From positions 5,828,001 to 5,892,000 of the forward strand of contig NZ_CP034550.1 of the NCBI RefSeq assembly GCF_009498035.1: a stretch of 64,000 bases of DNA, read 5' to 3'. The notes below the pieces were generated by a model that was given only the letters and a program-made list of their open reading frames with translations, made no database searches and was not told the origin of the DNA. Within the stretch, counting starts at the first letter, position 1. Every line of letters begins with the position of its first letter. Made by a program: the position numbers and the translations under genes. Of the stretch, positions 57,195-64,000 are shown one piece after another. Origin of the DNA: Saccharothrix syringae. GTDB lineage: Bacteria > Actinomycetota > Actinomycetes > Mycobacteriales > Pseudonocardiaceae.

Positions 57195-57863
57195 TCAGAG
57201 CAGTGCCGGCGCCCCTTCCGACACGGGCACCACGGCGTCACCGACGGCGATGCGGCCGGGCACCACCACCGACGCGTACACCCCCAACGCCATGTCGTGC
57301 CCACGGGCGATCGCCCGCAGCACCGACCGGTCGCGCTCACCGGTGTCCGGGTCCACCGACACCACCGCGCACCGCCGGTCCCGGCGGTCGATCCGCAGCA
57401 CCGCCCCGCCCACCGCCACCGCCCACCCCACCCAGTCGTCCTCGTCGCCGTCCGTCTCCACCACCAGGTTGGGCCGGAACCGGCGCGCGTCACCCGCGCC
57501 CACCGCCGCGACGCTGCGCGTGGAGATCAGCGAGACCGGCGCGGAGTCGAACGTGCCCCGGTCCAGCTTCATGGGCCGCGCGCCCAGCAGCGCGGCCAGC
57601 GCCGGGTCCGCCACGTCGTGCTCCCGCCCGGCAGGCGTGCGCACCACGACGGTCCGACCCACCAGGCGGGGCCGGTGCAGCACCAGGTCGGGGCGTTGCC
57701 TGGCGGTCAGCCACGGGAACCCGTCGCGCACGCGGCCCTCGCGCACGAAACCCCACCGCCGGTCGTCGACCACCCCGTGCCACGACAGGTCGGCCGCCTC
57801 CAGCACCTCGCCCGCCATCGACTTGACCGGGTACCGGTGGACCGCGTGAACCCGACCGACCAC
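57195..57863 (-). CDS. MOSC-domain protein (YcbX/mARC-like)
   Basis: A 222-residue protein with the MOSC N-terminal beta-barrel (VGRVHAVHRYPVKSMAGEVL) and MOSC core (RRFRPNLVVETDGDEDDWVG; RRCAVVSVDPDTGERD). The Cys in RCAVV corresponds to the molybdenum-ligand position of mARC/YcbX enzymes, which reduce N-hydroxylated compounds. GTG at 57863 (or 57866) is preferred because GGGAGG lies just upstream; the open frame extends to 57968 without conserved sequence. There are no molybdenum-cofactor genes nearby. Confidence 0.88.
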   Translation of the reverse strand: MVGRVHAVHRYPVKSMAGEVLEAADLSWHGVVDDRRWGFVREGRVRDGFPWLTARQRPDLVLHRPRLVGRTVVVRTPAGREHDVADPALAALLGARPMKLDRGTFDSAPVSLISTRSVAAVGAGDARRFRPNLVVETDGDEDDWVGWAVAVGGAVLRIDRRDRRCAVVSVDPDTGERDRSVLRAIARGHDMALGVYASVVVPGRIAVGDAVVPVSEGAPALL

Positions 57864-58016
57864 CACGACGCCTCCCAGGGGAACGGAGGCGCCCTTGATG
57901 CCGGTGGAGCCGGGACCGAGCGTGGCGGACCTCGTCCGTCGCAGCGCCTCTCGGCCCCGTGACCGCATCGTGGCAGCGGCCGCCCGAGGCGGTCAAGCAG
58001 CGGGCCCGCCCGCCGC

Positions 58017-58499
58017 TCACTCGAACGCCGCGAACGCACCGACCTGGTAGGAACCGCCCTTCTGGTGCACGATCACGGCGAGCCGGTTGGCCGCGTTGAT
58101 CAGGGCGACCAGCGACACCAGCGCCGCGACCTGGTCGTCGTCGTAGTGCTCGCGCACCCGCGCCCACGTCTCGTCGCTCACGCCCCCGTGCGCGTCGGCC
58201 AGCCGGGTGCCCTCCTCGGCCAGCGCCAGCGCAGCCCGCTCGGCCTCGGTGAACACCGTGGACTCCCGCCAGGCGGCGACCAGGTGCAGTCGGACCGGGT
58301 CCTCACCGGCGGCCGCGGCCTCCTTAACGTGCATGTCGATGCACCACCCGCAGCCGTTGACCTGGCTGGCGCGCAACGACACCAGCTCCTGCGTGGACCT
58401 CGGCAGCGTCGACTGCCGGACCACCAGCCCGGCGTTGGCGAACCGCTTGGCGAACTTGAGCGCGACCTCGTTGTCGAACAGGTTGAACCGGGTGCTCAT
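58017..58499 (-). CDS. AhpD-like carboxymuconolactone decarboxylase family protein
   Basis: A 160-residue helical protein with the AhpD redox motif CGWCIDMH (CxxC followed by His) at about residues 50-57 and LVSLRASQVNG before it. Such proteins act as alkylhydroperoxidase-type disulfide reductants or in related peroxide defence. ATG at 58499. It lies between the MOSC and LysR genes on the same strand with gaps over 100 bp, so co-transcription is uncertain. Confidence 0.9.
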   Translation of the reverse strand: MSTRFNLFDNEVALKFAKRFANAGLVVRQSTLPRSTQELVSLRASQVNGCGWCIDMHVKEAAAAGEDPVRLHLVAAWRESTVFTEAERAALALAEEGTRLADAHGGVSDETWARVREHYDDDQVAALVSLVALINAANRLAVIVHQKGGSYQVGAFAAFE

Positions 58500-58606
58500 G
58501 ACGTCGTCCTCCCTCGTGGTGTGCACTGGATGCACACCAGATGGCGGCGAGCCCGATCCTGTGACAAGCCGGGCGTGTGACGCCCAACACAGTCCACATC
58601 GGACCG

Positions 58607-59533
58607 TCACGGTCTCGCGCCCGCCCCGGGCAGCGCCACCGCGCGGGCGTAGTCCGCCGCGGCGCGGGCGTAACCGAGGACCAGGGGTCGGGTGTCGTCC
58701 GCCCGCCAGGCGACCGCCAGCTCGCAGGGCGCCACCCCGGTGACCGGGCGCACCACCACCTCGTCCCTGGCGATCAGCGGCGCGTTCCCGGCGGCCAGCA
58801 GCACCACGCCGTCGCCGTTCGCCACCGCCTCGTGGGCCTCCTCGGCACTGGAGATCTCCGCGCCGATCACCGGTTCCCGGCCGCCGCGCGCGTCCGTCAC
58901 CAGCCAGTGGTCCCGCGCGGGGCCGGCGGATTCCGGGAGCGCGAGGAACGGCTCGTCCAGCAGCTCGGCGAAGTCGACGCCCTCCCGGCCGGCCAGCGGG
59001 TGCCCGGCGGGGAGCGCCACCAGTCGCGGTTCCCGCGCGACCACCACCCACCGGTACCGCTCCGCGTCGGGCACCGGCAGCCAGACGAAGCCGACGTCGG
59101 CCGAGCCGTCGGCGAGCCCGGCCGTCGGATCACCCCAGCCGACCTGGCGCGGGGTGAGCCTGGCGTCGGGGAACCCCACGACCAACCGCATCCGCAGGGC
59201 GGACAGCAGGCCGCGGCCGGGGCTGGTGCTCATGCCCGCCACCAGCGTCGTCCGCCGGGCGGCTTTCGCGGACTCGACCGCCGCCCGCGCCCGCGACCAC
59301 TCCGCGACGATCCGCTCGGCGTGCGGCAGCAGCGCGGCGCCGACCGGGGTCAGCCGCACCTGCCGCCGGTCGCGCTCGAACAGCGGCGCGCCGAGCTGCC
59401 GCTCCAGGGCGCGGATCTGCTTGCTCAGCGCGGGCTGCGACACGAACAGCCGTTCGGCGGCCCGGGTGAAGTGCCGCTCCTCGGCGACCGCGACGAAGTA
59501 GTTCAGGTCCCGCCCGTGCACGTCCATAGCCAT
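58607..59533 (-). CDS. LysR-family transcriptional regulator
   Basis: A 308-residue regulator: winged helix (LNYFVAVAEERHFTRAAERL, FVSQPALSKQIRALERQLGA) and a periplasmic-binding-type effector domain (about 90-300). ATG at 59533 or 59527. It is divergent from the SDR gene with 82 bp between starts, the classic arrangement in which LysR controls the divergent enzyme gene and itself. The inducer is unknown. Confidence 0.92.
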   Translation of the reverse strand: MAMDVHGRDLNYFVAVAEERHFTRAAERLFVSQPALSKQIRALERQLGAPLFERDRRQVRLTPVGAALLPHAERIVAEWSRARAAVESAKAARRTTLVAGMSTSPGRGLLSALRMRLVVGFPDARLTPRQVGWGDPTAGLADGSADVGFVWLPVPDAERYRWVVVAREPRLVALPAGHPLAGREGVDFAELLDEPFLALPESAGPARDHWLVTDARGGREPVIGAEISSAEEAHEAVANGDGVVLLAAGNAPLIARDEVVVRPVTGVAPCELAVAWRADDTRPLVLGYARAAADYARAVALPGAGARP

Positions 59534-59575
59534 TGGTTATCACAGTGGATCTTGGACTGGTGCCCGTTCCGTTGA

Positions 59576-59586
59576 GCACAGTGTGC
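59576..59586. promoter_or_regulatory. Palindrome in the LysR/SDR divergent promoter
   Basis: GCACA-G-TGTGC is a perfect palindrome 29 bp before the SDR start. Its CACAGTG core is repeated at 59541-59547 near the LysR start. Two copies of the core 36 bp apart suit binding by a LysR tetramer. Confidence 0.4.
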
Positions 59587-59615
59587 GCAGCTGAACGGCA
59601 CGAGGAGCGAGTTCG

Positions 59616-60452
59616 ATGAACAACCCCAGGGTATGGCTGGTGACCGGCGCGAACAGCGGCTTCGGCCGGGCGATCACCGAGGAGGCGGTCGCCGCGGGCG
59701 ACACCGTGGTCGCGGCCGTCCGCCGCCCGGAGGCGCTGGCCGACCTGGTGGCCGCCCACCCCGACCGGGTGGACCCGGTCCGGCTGGACGTCACCGACAC
59801 CGCGCGGGTCGACGAGGTGGTCGCGGACGTGCTGGCCCGGCACGGCCGGATCGACGTGCTGGTGAACAACGCGGGCCGGACCCAGGTCGGCGCGGTCGAG
59901 GAGACCACCGAGGCCGAGCTGCGGTACCTGTTCGACCTGCACTTCTTCGGCCCGGCCGCGCTGATCCGCGCGGTGCTGCCGTCGATGCGGGCCCGGCGCG
60001 GCGGTGCGGTCGTGAACCTGAGCAGCGTCGGCGGGCAGCTCTCGTTCGCCGGGTTCTCCGCCTACAGCGCCACGAAGTTCGCGCTCGAAGGGCTGTCCGA
60101 GGCACTGGCCGACGAGGTCCGCGAGTTCGGCATCAAGGTGCTCGTGGTGGAGCCCGGCGCGTTCCGCACGAACCTGTTCGGCGCGGGCGCGGCCCACTTC
60201 AGCGCCGAGGACCCGGCCTACGCGGGCAGCTCGGGCCGGACCCGGGAGTTCGTCAGGACCGGGCACGGCGGGCAGGCGGGCGACCCGGCCAAGGCGGCCG
60301 CGGCCATCCGCACCGCGCTCGACGCCGACCACACCCCGCTGCGGCTCCCGCTCGGCGACGACTCGGTGGACGGGATCCTCGGCCACCTCGACGCCGTGCG
60401 CGCGGAGATCGCCACGTGGGAGCGGGTCGCCCGCGACACGAAGTTCGACTGA
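59616..60452 (+). CDS. Short-chain dehydrogenase/reductase
   Basis: A 278-residue classical SDR: NAD(P)-binding TGANSGFG (residues about 10-17), NNAG, catalytic Ser in NLSSVGG, and YSATK (Tyr and Lys). Arg in VVAAVRRPEAL after strand 2 suggests NADPH preference. ATG at 59616 behind CGAGGAGCG. It is probably controlled by the divergent LysR regulator. The substrate is unknown. Confidence 0.92.
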   Translation: MNNPRVWLVTGANSGFGRAITEEAVAAGDTVVAAVRRPEALADLVAAHPDRVDPVRLDVTDTARVDEVVADVLARHGRIDVLVNNAGRTQVGAVEETTEAELRYLFDLHFFGPAALIRAVLPSMRARRGGAVVNLSSVGGQLSFAGFSAYSATKFALEGLSEALADEVREFGIKVLVVEPGAFRTNLFGAGAAHFSAEDPAYAGSSGRTREFVRTGHGGQAGDPAKAAAAIRTALDADHTPLRLPLGDDSVDGILGHLDAVRAEIATWERVARDTKFD

Positions 60453-60460
60453 CGCCCCGG

Positions 60461-60491
60461 CCGGTGGCGCGGCCCGGGGCCGCGCCACCGG
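60461..60491. terminator. Bidirectional hairpin between convergent genes
   Basis: CCGGTGGCGCGGCC pairs perfectly with GGCCGCGCCACCGG around a 3-nt loop, between the stops of the SDR and the convergent quinone reductase gene. Confidence 0.85.
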
Positions 60492-60495
60492 TTCG

Positions 60496-61401
60496 TCAGG
60501 GCACGAGCACCAGCCGTCCGCGCACCCCACCCCCGGCCAGCCGCCGGTGGGCCTCGGCCACCTCCTCCAGCGGCAGGGTGCCCGCGACGCGCGTCCGCAG
60601 CCCACTCGCGACCAGCTCGGCCAACCGGGCACCGTCGGCGCGGATCCACACGTTCGACACCCGGATCCCGCGCAGCGGCAGGGGCGCACCGCCCAGCACG
60701 GCCACGTAGGCGCCACCGCCGCGCACCGCGTCCAGCGCCGCGTACCCGAGCGAGGCCGCGTCGACGACGGCGTCCACCCCACCGGGCACGAGCCGGCGCA
60801 CGGCCGTGCCCAGCTCCGCCGACCTGGGCACGAAGTGCGTCGCACCCAGCTCGCGGACCACCTGCTCGTCACCGTCGCCCGCAGCGGCGACCACCCGCAT
60901 ACCCTGCCGCGCGGCCAGCTCCACCGCGTACCCGCCCACACCGCCGGCCGCGCCGGTGACCAGCAGCGTCTCCCCCCGCACCAGGTCCAGCGCCTGGGCG
61001 GCGGTCAACGCGTTCAGCGGCAGCGTCGCGGCGGCCACCAGGTCGGCCCCCACAGGCAACGAAGCGACCGCGTCGGCGTCCAGGACCACCTGCTCGGCGT
61101 GGGTCTTCGCGGGCAGCGCCAACCGGTCGGACAGCCCCGCCACCCGGTCGCCCACCGCGAACCCGGCCACCCCGGGACCGACCGCCCCGACCGTCCCGGC
61201 CACGTCCCACCCCAGGCCGATCACGTCCCGGGCCGGGATGAGCCCGGCCAGGTCACCGGACCGGGTTTGCAGGTCCACCGGGTTGACCGCGGCGGCGGCG
61301 ACCCGGACCAGCACCTGCCCGGCCGCCGGCACCGGCTCCGGGACGTCCGCCACTTCCAGCACTTCAGGGCCCCCGTAGGAGCGCACCACCACGGCTCTCA
61401 C
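60496..61401 (-). CDS. Zinc-free medium-chain reductase, quinone-oxidoreductase type
   Basis: A 301-residue MDR enzyme: N-terminal GroES-like domain (RAVVVRSYGGPEVLEVADVP; AAAVNPVDLQTRSGDLAG) and NADPH domain (ETLLVTGAAGGVGGYAVELA). The zinc-binding Cys/His residues of alcohol dehydrogenases are absent. GTG at 61401 starts the family N-terminus. It is divergent from an HxlR regulator, the same arrangement as qorA/qorR of Corynebacterium glutamicum, so it may detoxify quinones. Confidence 0.9.
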   Translation of the reverse strand: MRAVVVRSYGGPEVLEVADVPEPVPAAGQVLVRVAAAAVNPVDLQTRSGDLAGLIPARDVIGLGWDVAGTVGAVGPGVAGFAVGDRVAGLSDRLALPAKTHAEQVVLDADAVASLPVGADLVAAATLPLNALTAAQALDLVRGETLLVTGAAGGVGGYAVELAARQGMRVVAAAGDGDEQVVRELGATHFVPRSAELGTAVRRLVPGGVDAVVDAASLGYAALDAVRGGGAYVAVLGGAPLPLRGIRVSNVWIRADGARLAELVASGLRTRVAGTLPLEEVAEAHRRLAGGGVRGRLVLVP

Positions 61402-61420
61402 CCCCGGAACGCTAGGAAAG

Positions 61421-61441
61421 CTACTCTCCGACAGGAAGTAG
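61421..61441. promoter_or_regulatory. HxlR operator candidate
   Basis: CTACT (61421-61425) and AGTAG (61437-61441) form an inverted repeat with an 11-nt spacer in the 75-bp divergent region between the reductase and HxlR genes. Positioned to repress both. Confidence 0.45.
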
Positions 61442-61476
61442 GCACCTGAAAGTGCGTACCGCACCCGGAGGTGGGC

Positions 61477-61896
61477 ATGACGACGACCGCCGCGCAACAA
61501 CGCGCCCGACAGCGCCAGGCGTACGACGCCTACCTGGCCGAGTGCCCGGCGCGGCAGCTGCTGAACCGCATCGCCGACAAGTGGGTCACCCTCGTGCTCA
61601 CCGCCCTGGCCGACGGCCCCCGCCGCTACGGCGAGCTGAGCCGCACCATCGCGGGCGTCAGCCAGAAGATGCTGACCCAGACGCTGCGCGGCCTGGAGCG
61701 CGACGGCCTGCTCACCCGGACCGTGACCGCGTCGGTGCCCGTGCGGGTGGACTACGAGCTGACCGCCCTGGGCCGCAGCCTGCTGCCGGTCGTGGCGTCG
61801 ATCAAGGCGTGGGCCGAGTCGCACATCGAGCAGGTGAGGTCCGCCCGCGTCGAGTACGACCAGGCCGGACCTGACCGGCCCGGACGCCCGTCCTGA
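61477..61896 (+). CDS. HxlR-family regulator (QorR-like)
   Basis: A 139-residue winged-helix protein: ECPARQLLNRIADKWVTLVL, GPRRYGELSRTIAGVSQKML, TLRGLERDGLLTRTV. Cys23, at the start of helix 1, is the redox-sensitive position of QorR/YodB-type members. GGAGGTGGGC directly precedes ATG at 61477. It probably represses the divergent quinone reductase until oxidised by quinones or diamide-type stress. Confidence 0.92.
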   Translation: MTTTAAQQRARQRQAYDAYLAECPARQLLNRIADKWVTLVLTALADGPRRYGELSRTIAGVSQKMLTQTLRGLERDGLLTRTVTASVPVRVDYELTALGRSLLPVVASIKAWAESHIEQVRSARVEYDQAGPDRPGRPS

Positions 61897-62375
61897 CCCC
61901 GCACCGCGACCCCGCTCGGCGTGCTCCCGCCGGCCGAACACCTTCGGCTCAACACCGTCCTCGCGCGGGCCGCCAAGCCGGTGGCAGGGGCGGGTGGTCG
62001 CCCGCCGCGTCCCCGGCTCGGAGGTACCGATGCCCCGGCCCGCCGATCACCCGCGCTCGGAGCCGCCCTGCTGCCGGCCGCCGCCGTCCTGGGCACCCGG
62101 CCACCACCTGGACCGGGACCCGCTCTCCACCGGGAACTCGACCTCGGTACCCGGCCCCGGCGCCTGCTCCAGACCGGCGACGGCACTCCGATCTCGCGCG
62201 ACACCTCGGCAACCAGGATCGTCGCGCCCGGCGTCGACGGGACCTCCCTCCGGTTCCACCACTCCTTCCACGGCCAACCGCGGACGACGGGCGCGTTCCC
62301 CCGCCAACCGGGCCGCGACCCGGTGCCGGGCGTCGAGCCCGCACCGGGTCGCGGCACCTCAAGCGCCCCTCCGCC
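61897..62375. other. 480-bp gap without a supported gene
   Basis: No frame gives a recognisable domain with a usable start. A plus-strand stretch near 61920 (VLPPAEHLRLNTVLARA) looks protein-like but quickly turns Pro/Arg-rich. It may be a decayed gene or long untranslated region. It also contains the 3' end of the hydrolase transcript. Confidence 0.4.
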
Positions 62376-63227
62376 TCAGCCGGCCAGCGCCATGACCTGC
62401 GCGGCCACCTCCGCCGGTGCCTCCAGCGGCAGCATGTGGCCCGCGTTCTCCACCACCACCGACTCGCCGCCCACGATCGACGCCAGCTCCTTGGCGTTGG
62501 ACTCGGGCACCAGCCGGTCCTCGTCGCCCACGATCGCGATCACCGGCCGCTCCCCCGCCACGGTCAGCGCCGCCTCCCGGTCGTAGCGGTCGACCGCCGG
62601 GCGGAACAGCGCGACGGTCTCCGGCCAGTGCGCCCACACCATGTCCGCGGTCAGGTCCACGTCCTCCTGGCGCGGCTCGTCGCCGAACAGCCACCAGCGC
62701 AACCCGGCGGTCTTGGCCGGCTCGATCTTCTCCCGGATGGTGCGCACCAGCGGCCCGAACGCCCGCTCCAGCTCGCGCACCAGCTTGCCCACCGACTTGG
62801 GCCAGGCCAGCGACGTCTCGGCCAGGCCGGTCGAGGCCGTGGACACGAACACCACGCCCGCCACCACCTGCCGGTAGAGCCGGGGCCGGCGCTCGGCCAT
62901 CGCCATCGCCGCCATGCCGCCCATGGAGTGACCGGCGATCACCACCCGGCCGCGCTCGACCAGCCGCTCGACCAGCTCGCCGAGGTCGTCGCCCAGCTGC
63001 TCGATGGTCGCGGTCTCCTTGTCCGCGGGCGACGAGGCGCCGTGCCCGCGGTGGTCGTAGGAGATGACCTGCACCGACGCCGGCAGCGCGGCCACGACCC
63101 GGTGCCAGCTGCGGTGGTCCAGCGCGTAGCCGTGCGCGAGGACGACGGTCAGCTCCGCCTCGGGCGGACCGCTGCGCACCACGTGGAGCTCCGCCCCGTC
63201 CCCCAGCAGCAACCGCTCGGTCGCCAT
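62376..63227 (-). CDS. Alpha/beta-hydrolase
   Basis: A 283-residue hydrolase: oxyanion motif VVLAHGYALDHRSWH, nucleophile elbow AGHSMGG (Ser about 99), acid residue in IVGDEDRLVP and His in NAGHMLPLEAP. It resembles esterases, epoxide hydrolases and haloperoxidase-type proteins. ATG at 63227 follows AAGGGGTAG. The reaction cannot be specified. Confidence 0.9.
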   Translation of the reverse strand: MATERLLLGDGAELHVVRSGPPEAELTVVLAHGYALDHRSWHRVVAALPASVQVISYDHRGHGASSPADKETATIEQLGDDLGELVERLVERGRVVIAGHSMGGMAAMAMAERRPRLYRQVVAGVVFVSTASTGLAETSLAWPKSVGKLVRELERAFGPLVRTIREKIEPAKTAGLRWWLFGDEPRQEDVDLTADMVWAHWPETVALFRPAVDRYDREAALTVAGERPVIAIVGDEDRLVPESNAKELASIVGGESVVVENAGHMLPLEAPAEVAAQVMALAG

Positions 63228-63648
63228 GCCGCTACCCCTTCCGTCGGTCATCTTGCTTAACCAACGAGTAGGTAAGCGGTTCGTCACGCCTCGGGCGGCT
63301 GACGGGTGCGACGGGCGCGGGGCGGCCCGCGGACACGGCGGGGGTCGTCGCCGAGCGGTCCGCGGTCGACATCGGCGCCGTCGACCGGTTGGGCTTCGCC
63401 CTACGCTGCGGCACGCCAACCAGACCGTCGTCACGCGGCTGGAACCGTCCTGCTCCAGCACGCCGGAGGAGCCGATGACCGACGGGTGGTGGGTCATCGG
63501 GGTGCGGTGCACGGCCTACGACGGCACGATCGGGATCACCTGCCCGTACGGCCTGTACCGGGTGCCGATCCCGCCCGCGTCGGCCTTCCCGGAGGAACCG
63601 GCGCTGTCCCGGCACCACGCCACGGTGCGCGGGGACGCCCGCGCACCG
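63228..63648. other. 420-bp gap with a possible broken reading frame
   Basis: On the plus strand, 63412-63640 reads as HANQTVVTRLEPSCSST, then from ATG 63475 MTDGWWVIGVRCTAYDGT, with almost all third positions G or C. The frame has no stop before it enters the GH3 gene antisense, and upstream coding character moves to another frame (AVDIGAVDRLGFALRC). This suggests a frameshifted remnant of a small unknown gene rather than an intact one. Confidence 0.35.
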
Positions 63649-64000
63649 TCAGCAGGCGTCCTTCGCGGCCAGCACTCGACGCGCGGCCTCGTCGACGCGC
63701 GTCGCGGGCAGGGTGCCGGACGCCACCGAGGTCTCCAGGTGGTCCAGCACCTCGCCGGTGCGTCCGCCGGAGGACCACAGGGCGATGTCGGCGCCGGCGG
63801 CCAGCGCCTGCCGCACCGCCTCGGGCAGGTCCACCAGGTCGGTCACCGCGCGCATCGCGCCCAGGTCGTCGGTCATGGCCGGGCCGGTGAAGCCGAACTC
63901 GCCGCGCAGCAGCGCATACGCCTCGGCGCTCAGGGTGGCCGGGCGGCCGCCGGTCAGGCCCGGCACGGCGATGTGCCCCAGCATCACCACGACCCGCCCG
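63649..64000 (-). CDS. GH3 beta-N-acetylhexosaminidase-like, C-terminal part
   Basis: The last 117 residues or so of a glycoside hydrolase family 3 protein of the NagZ type: VVMLGHIAVPGLTGGRPATL, LRGEFGFTGPAMTDDLGAMR (the Asp in TDDLGAM is the catalytic nucleophile of the family) and ALAAGADIALW. The frame is open to the window edge, so the start lies beyond 64000. NagZ-type enzymes remove N-acetylglucosamine from cell-wall fragments; secreted homologues also exist. The signal sequence is not visible here. Confidence 0.88.
   Translation of the reverse strand, partial: GRVVVMLGHIAVPGLTGGRPATLSAEAYALLRGEFGFTGPAMTDDLGAMRAVTDLVDLPEAVRQALAAGADIALWSSGGRTGEVLDHLETSVASGTLPATRVDEAARRVLAAKDAC

Noticed and set aside
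61921..62586. 221-codon plus-strand open frame after the HxlR gene
   Set aside because: Pro/Arg-rich, no domain, and runs antisense into the alpha/beta-hydrolase gene.

Overview
The window is about 74% G+C, with G/C-saturated third codon positions, frequent GTG starts, F420-type oxidoreductases, XRE/DUF5753 regulators and a ram-like lanthipeptide locus. This points to a filamentous actinomycete, probably of the Pseudonocardiaceae (Saccharothrix/Actinosynnema/Lentzea type); the family-level placement is inference. No rRNA, tRNA, CRISPR array, transposase or phage gene was seen. Most regulators sit beside the genes they probably control.

Layout. 0-11.7 kb: two large secreted subtilases (the first cut by the window edge), a TrmB/LuxR regulator, two TetR regulators (the second fused to a C-terminal DUF1876 domain) and a secreted DUF4082 protein. 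11.9-17.2 kb: an NB-ARC/TPR STAND protein, a VOC protein and an ABC-F protein preceded by a leaderless seven/eight-codon leader peptide with a ribosome-binding-site-sequestering element. 17.5-24.1 kb: a compact class III lanthipeptide locus: atypical LuxR response regulator, LanKC, a 35-residue precursor, an MFS exporter and an S9 prolyl-oligopeptidase-like protein. 24.1-30.6 kb: a GAF protein, a coupled LLM/DUF1684 pair, and an island of XRE regulators, small proteins and a flavoprotein. 30.7-33.8 kb: a sugar ABC importer without its ATPase. 33.9-36.4 kb: a DUF4062 membrane protein and a DEDDh exonuclease.

36.4-41.4 kb looks like a DosR/DevR-type hypoxia or dormancy locus: an orphan Hsp20 C-terminal fragment, a small membrane protein, a DevR-like response regulator, a DevS-like GAF-GAF histidine kinase with the presumed haem histidine, an Acg-like nitroreductase and a universal stress protein. 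GGGAC/GTCCC-type dyads recur in the intergenic spaces. 41.5-46 kb: an F420-type oxidoreductase and a large STAND NTPase with about 20 forty-residue repeats. 46-54.3 kb: a single-protein polyketide synthase (ligase-ACP-KS-AT-DH-KR-ACP-TE) whose thioesterase has Cys in place of the usual nucleophilic Ser, followed by a DUF899 gene. 54.5-64 kb: ordinary regulator/enzyme pairs (TetR/FAD monooxygenase, LysR/SDR, HxlR/quinone reductase), MOSC, AhpD-like and alpha/beta-hydrolase genes, and the end of a GH3 beta-N-acetylhexosaminidase.

Cross-cutting observation: the NB-ARC protein, the DUF4062 protein and the repeat STAND protein share a short glycine-rich motif resembling bacterial amyloid (RHIM-like) signalling motifs. 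A frameshifted remnant near 56.66 kb may hold a fourth copy. They may be parts of one immune or cell-death signalling network.
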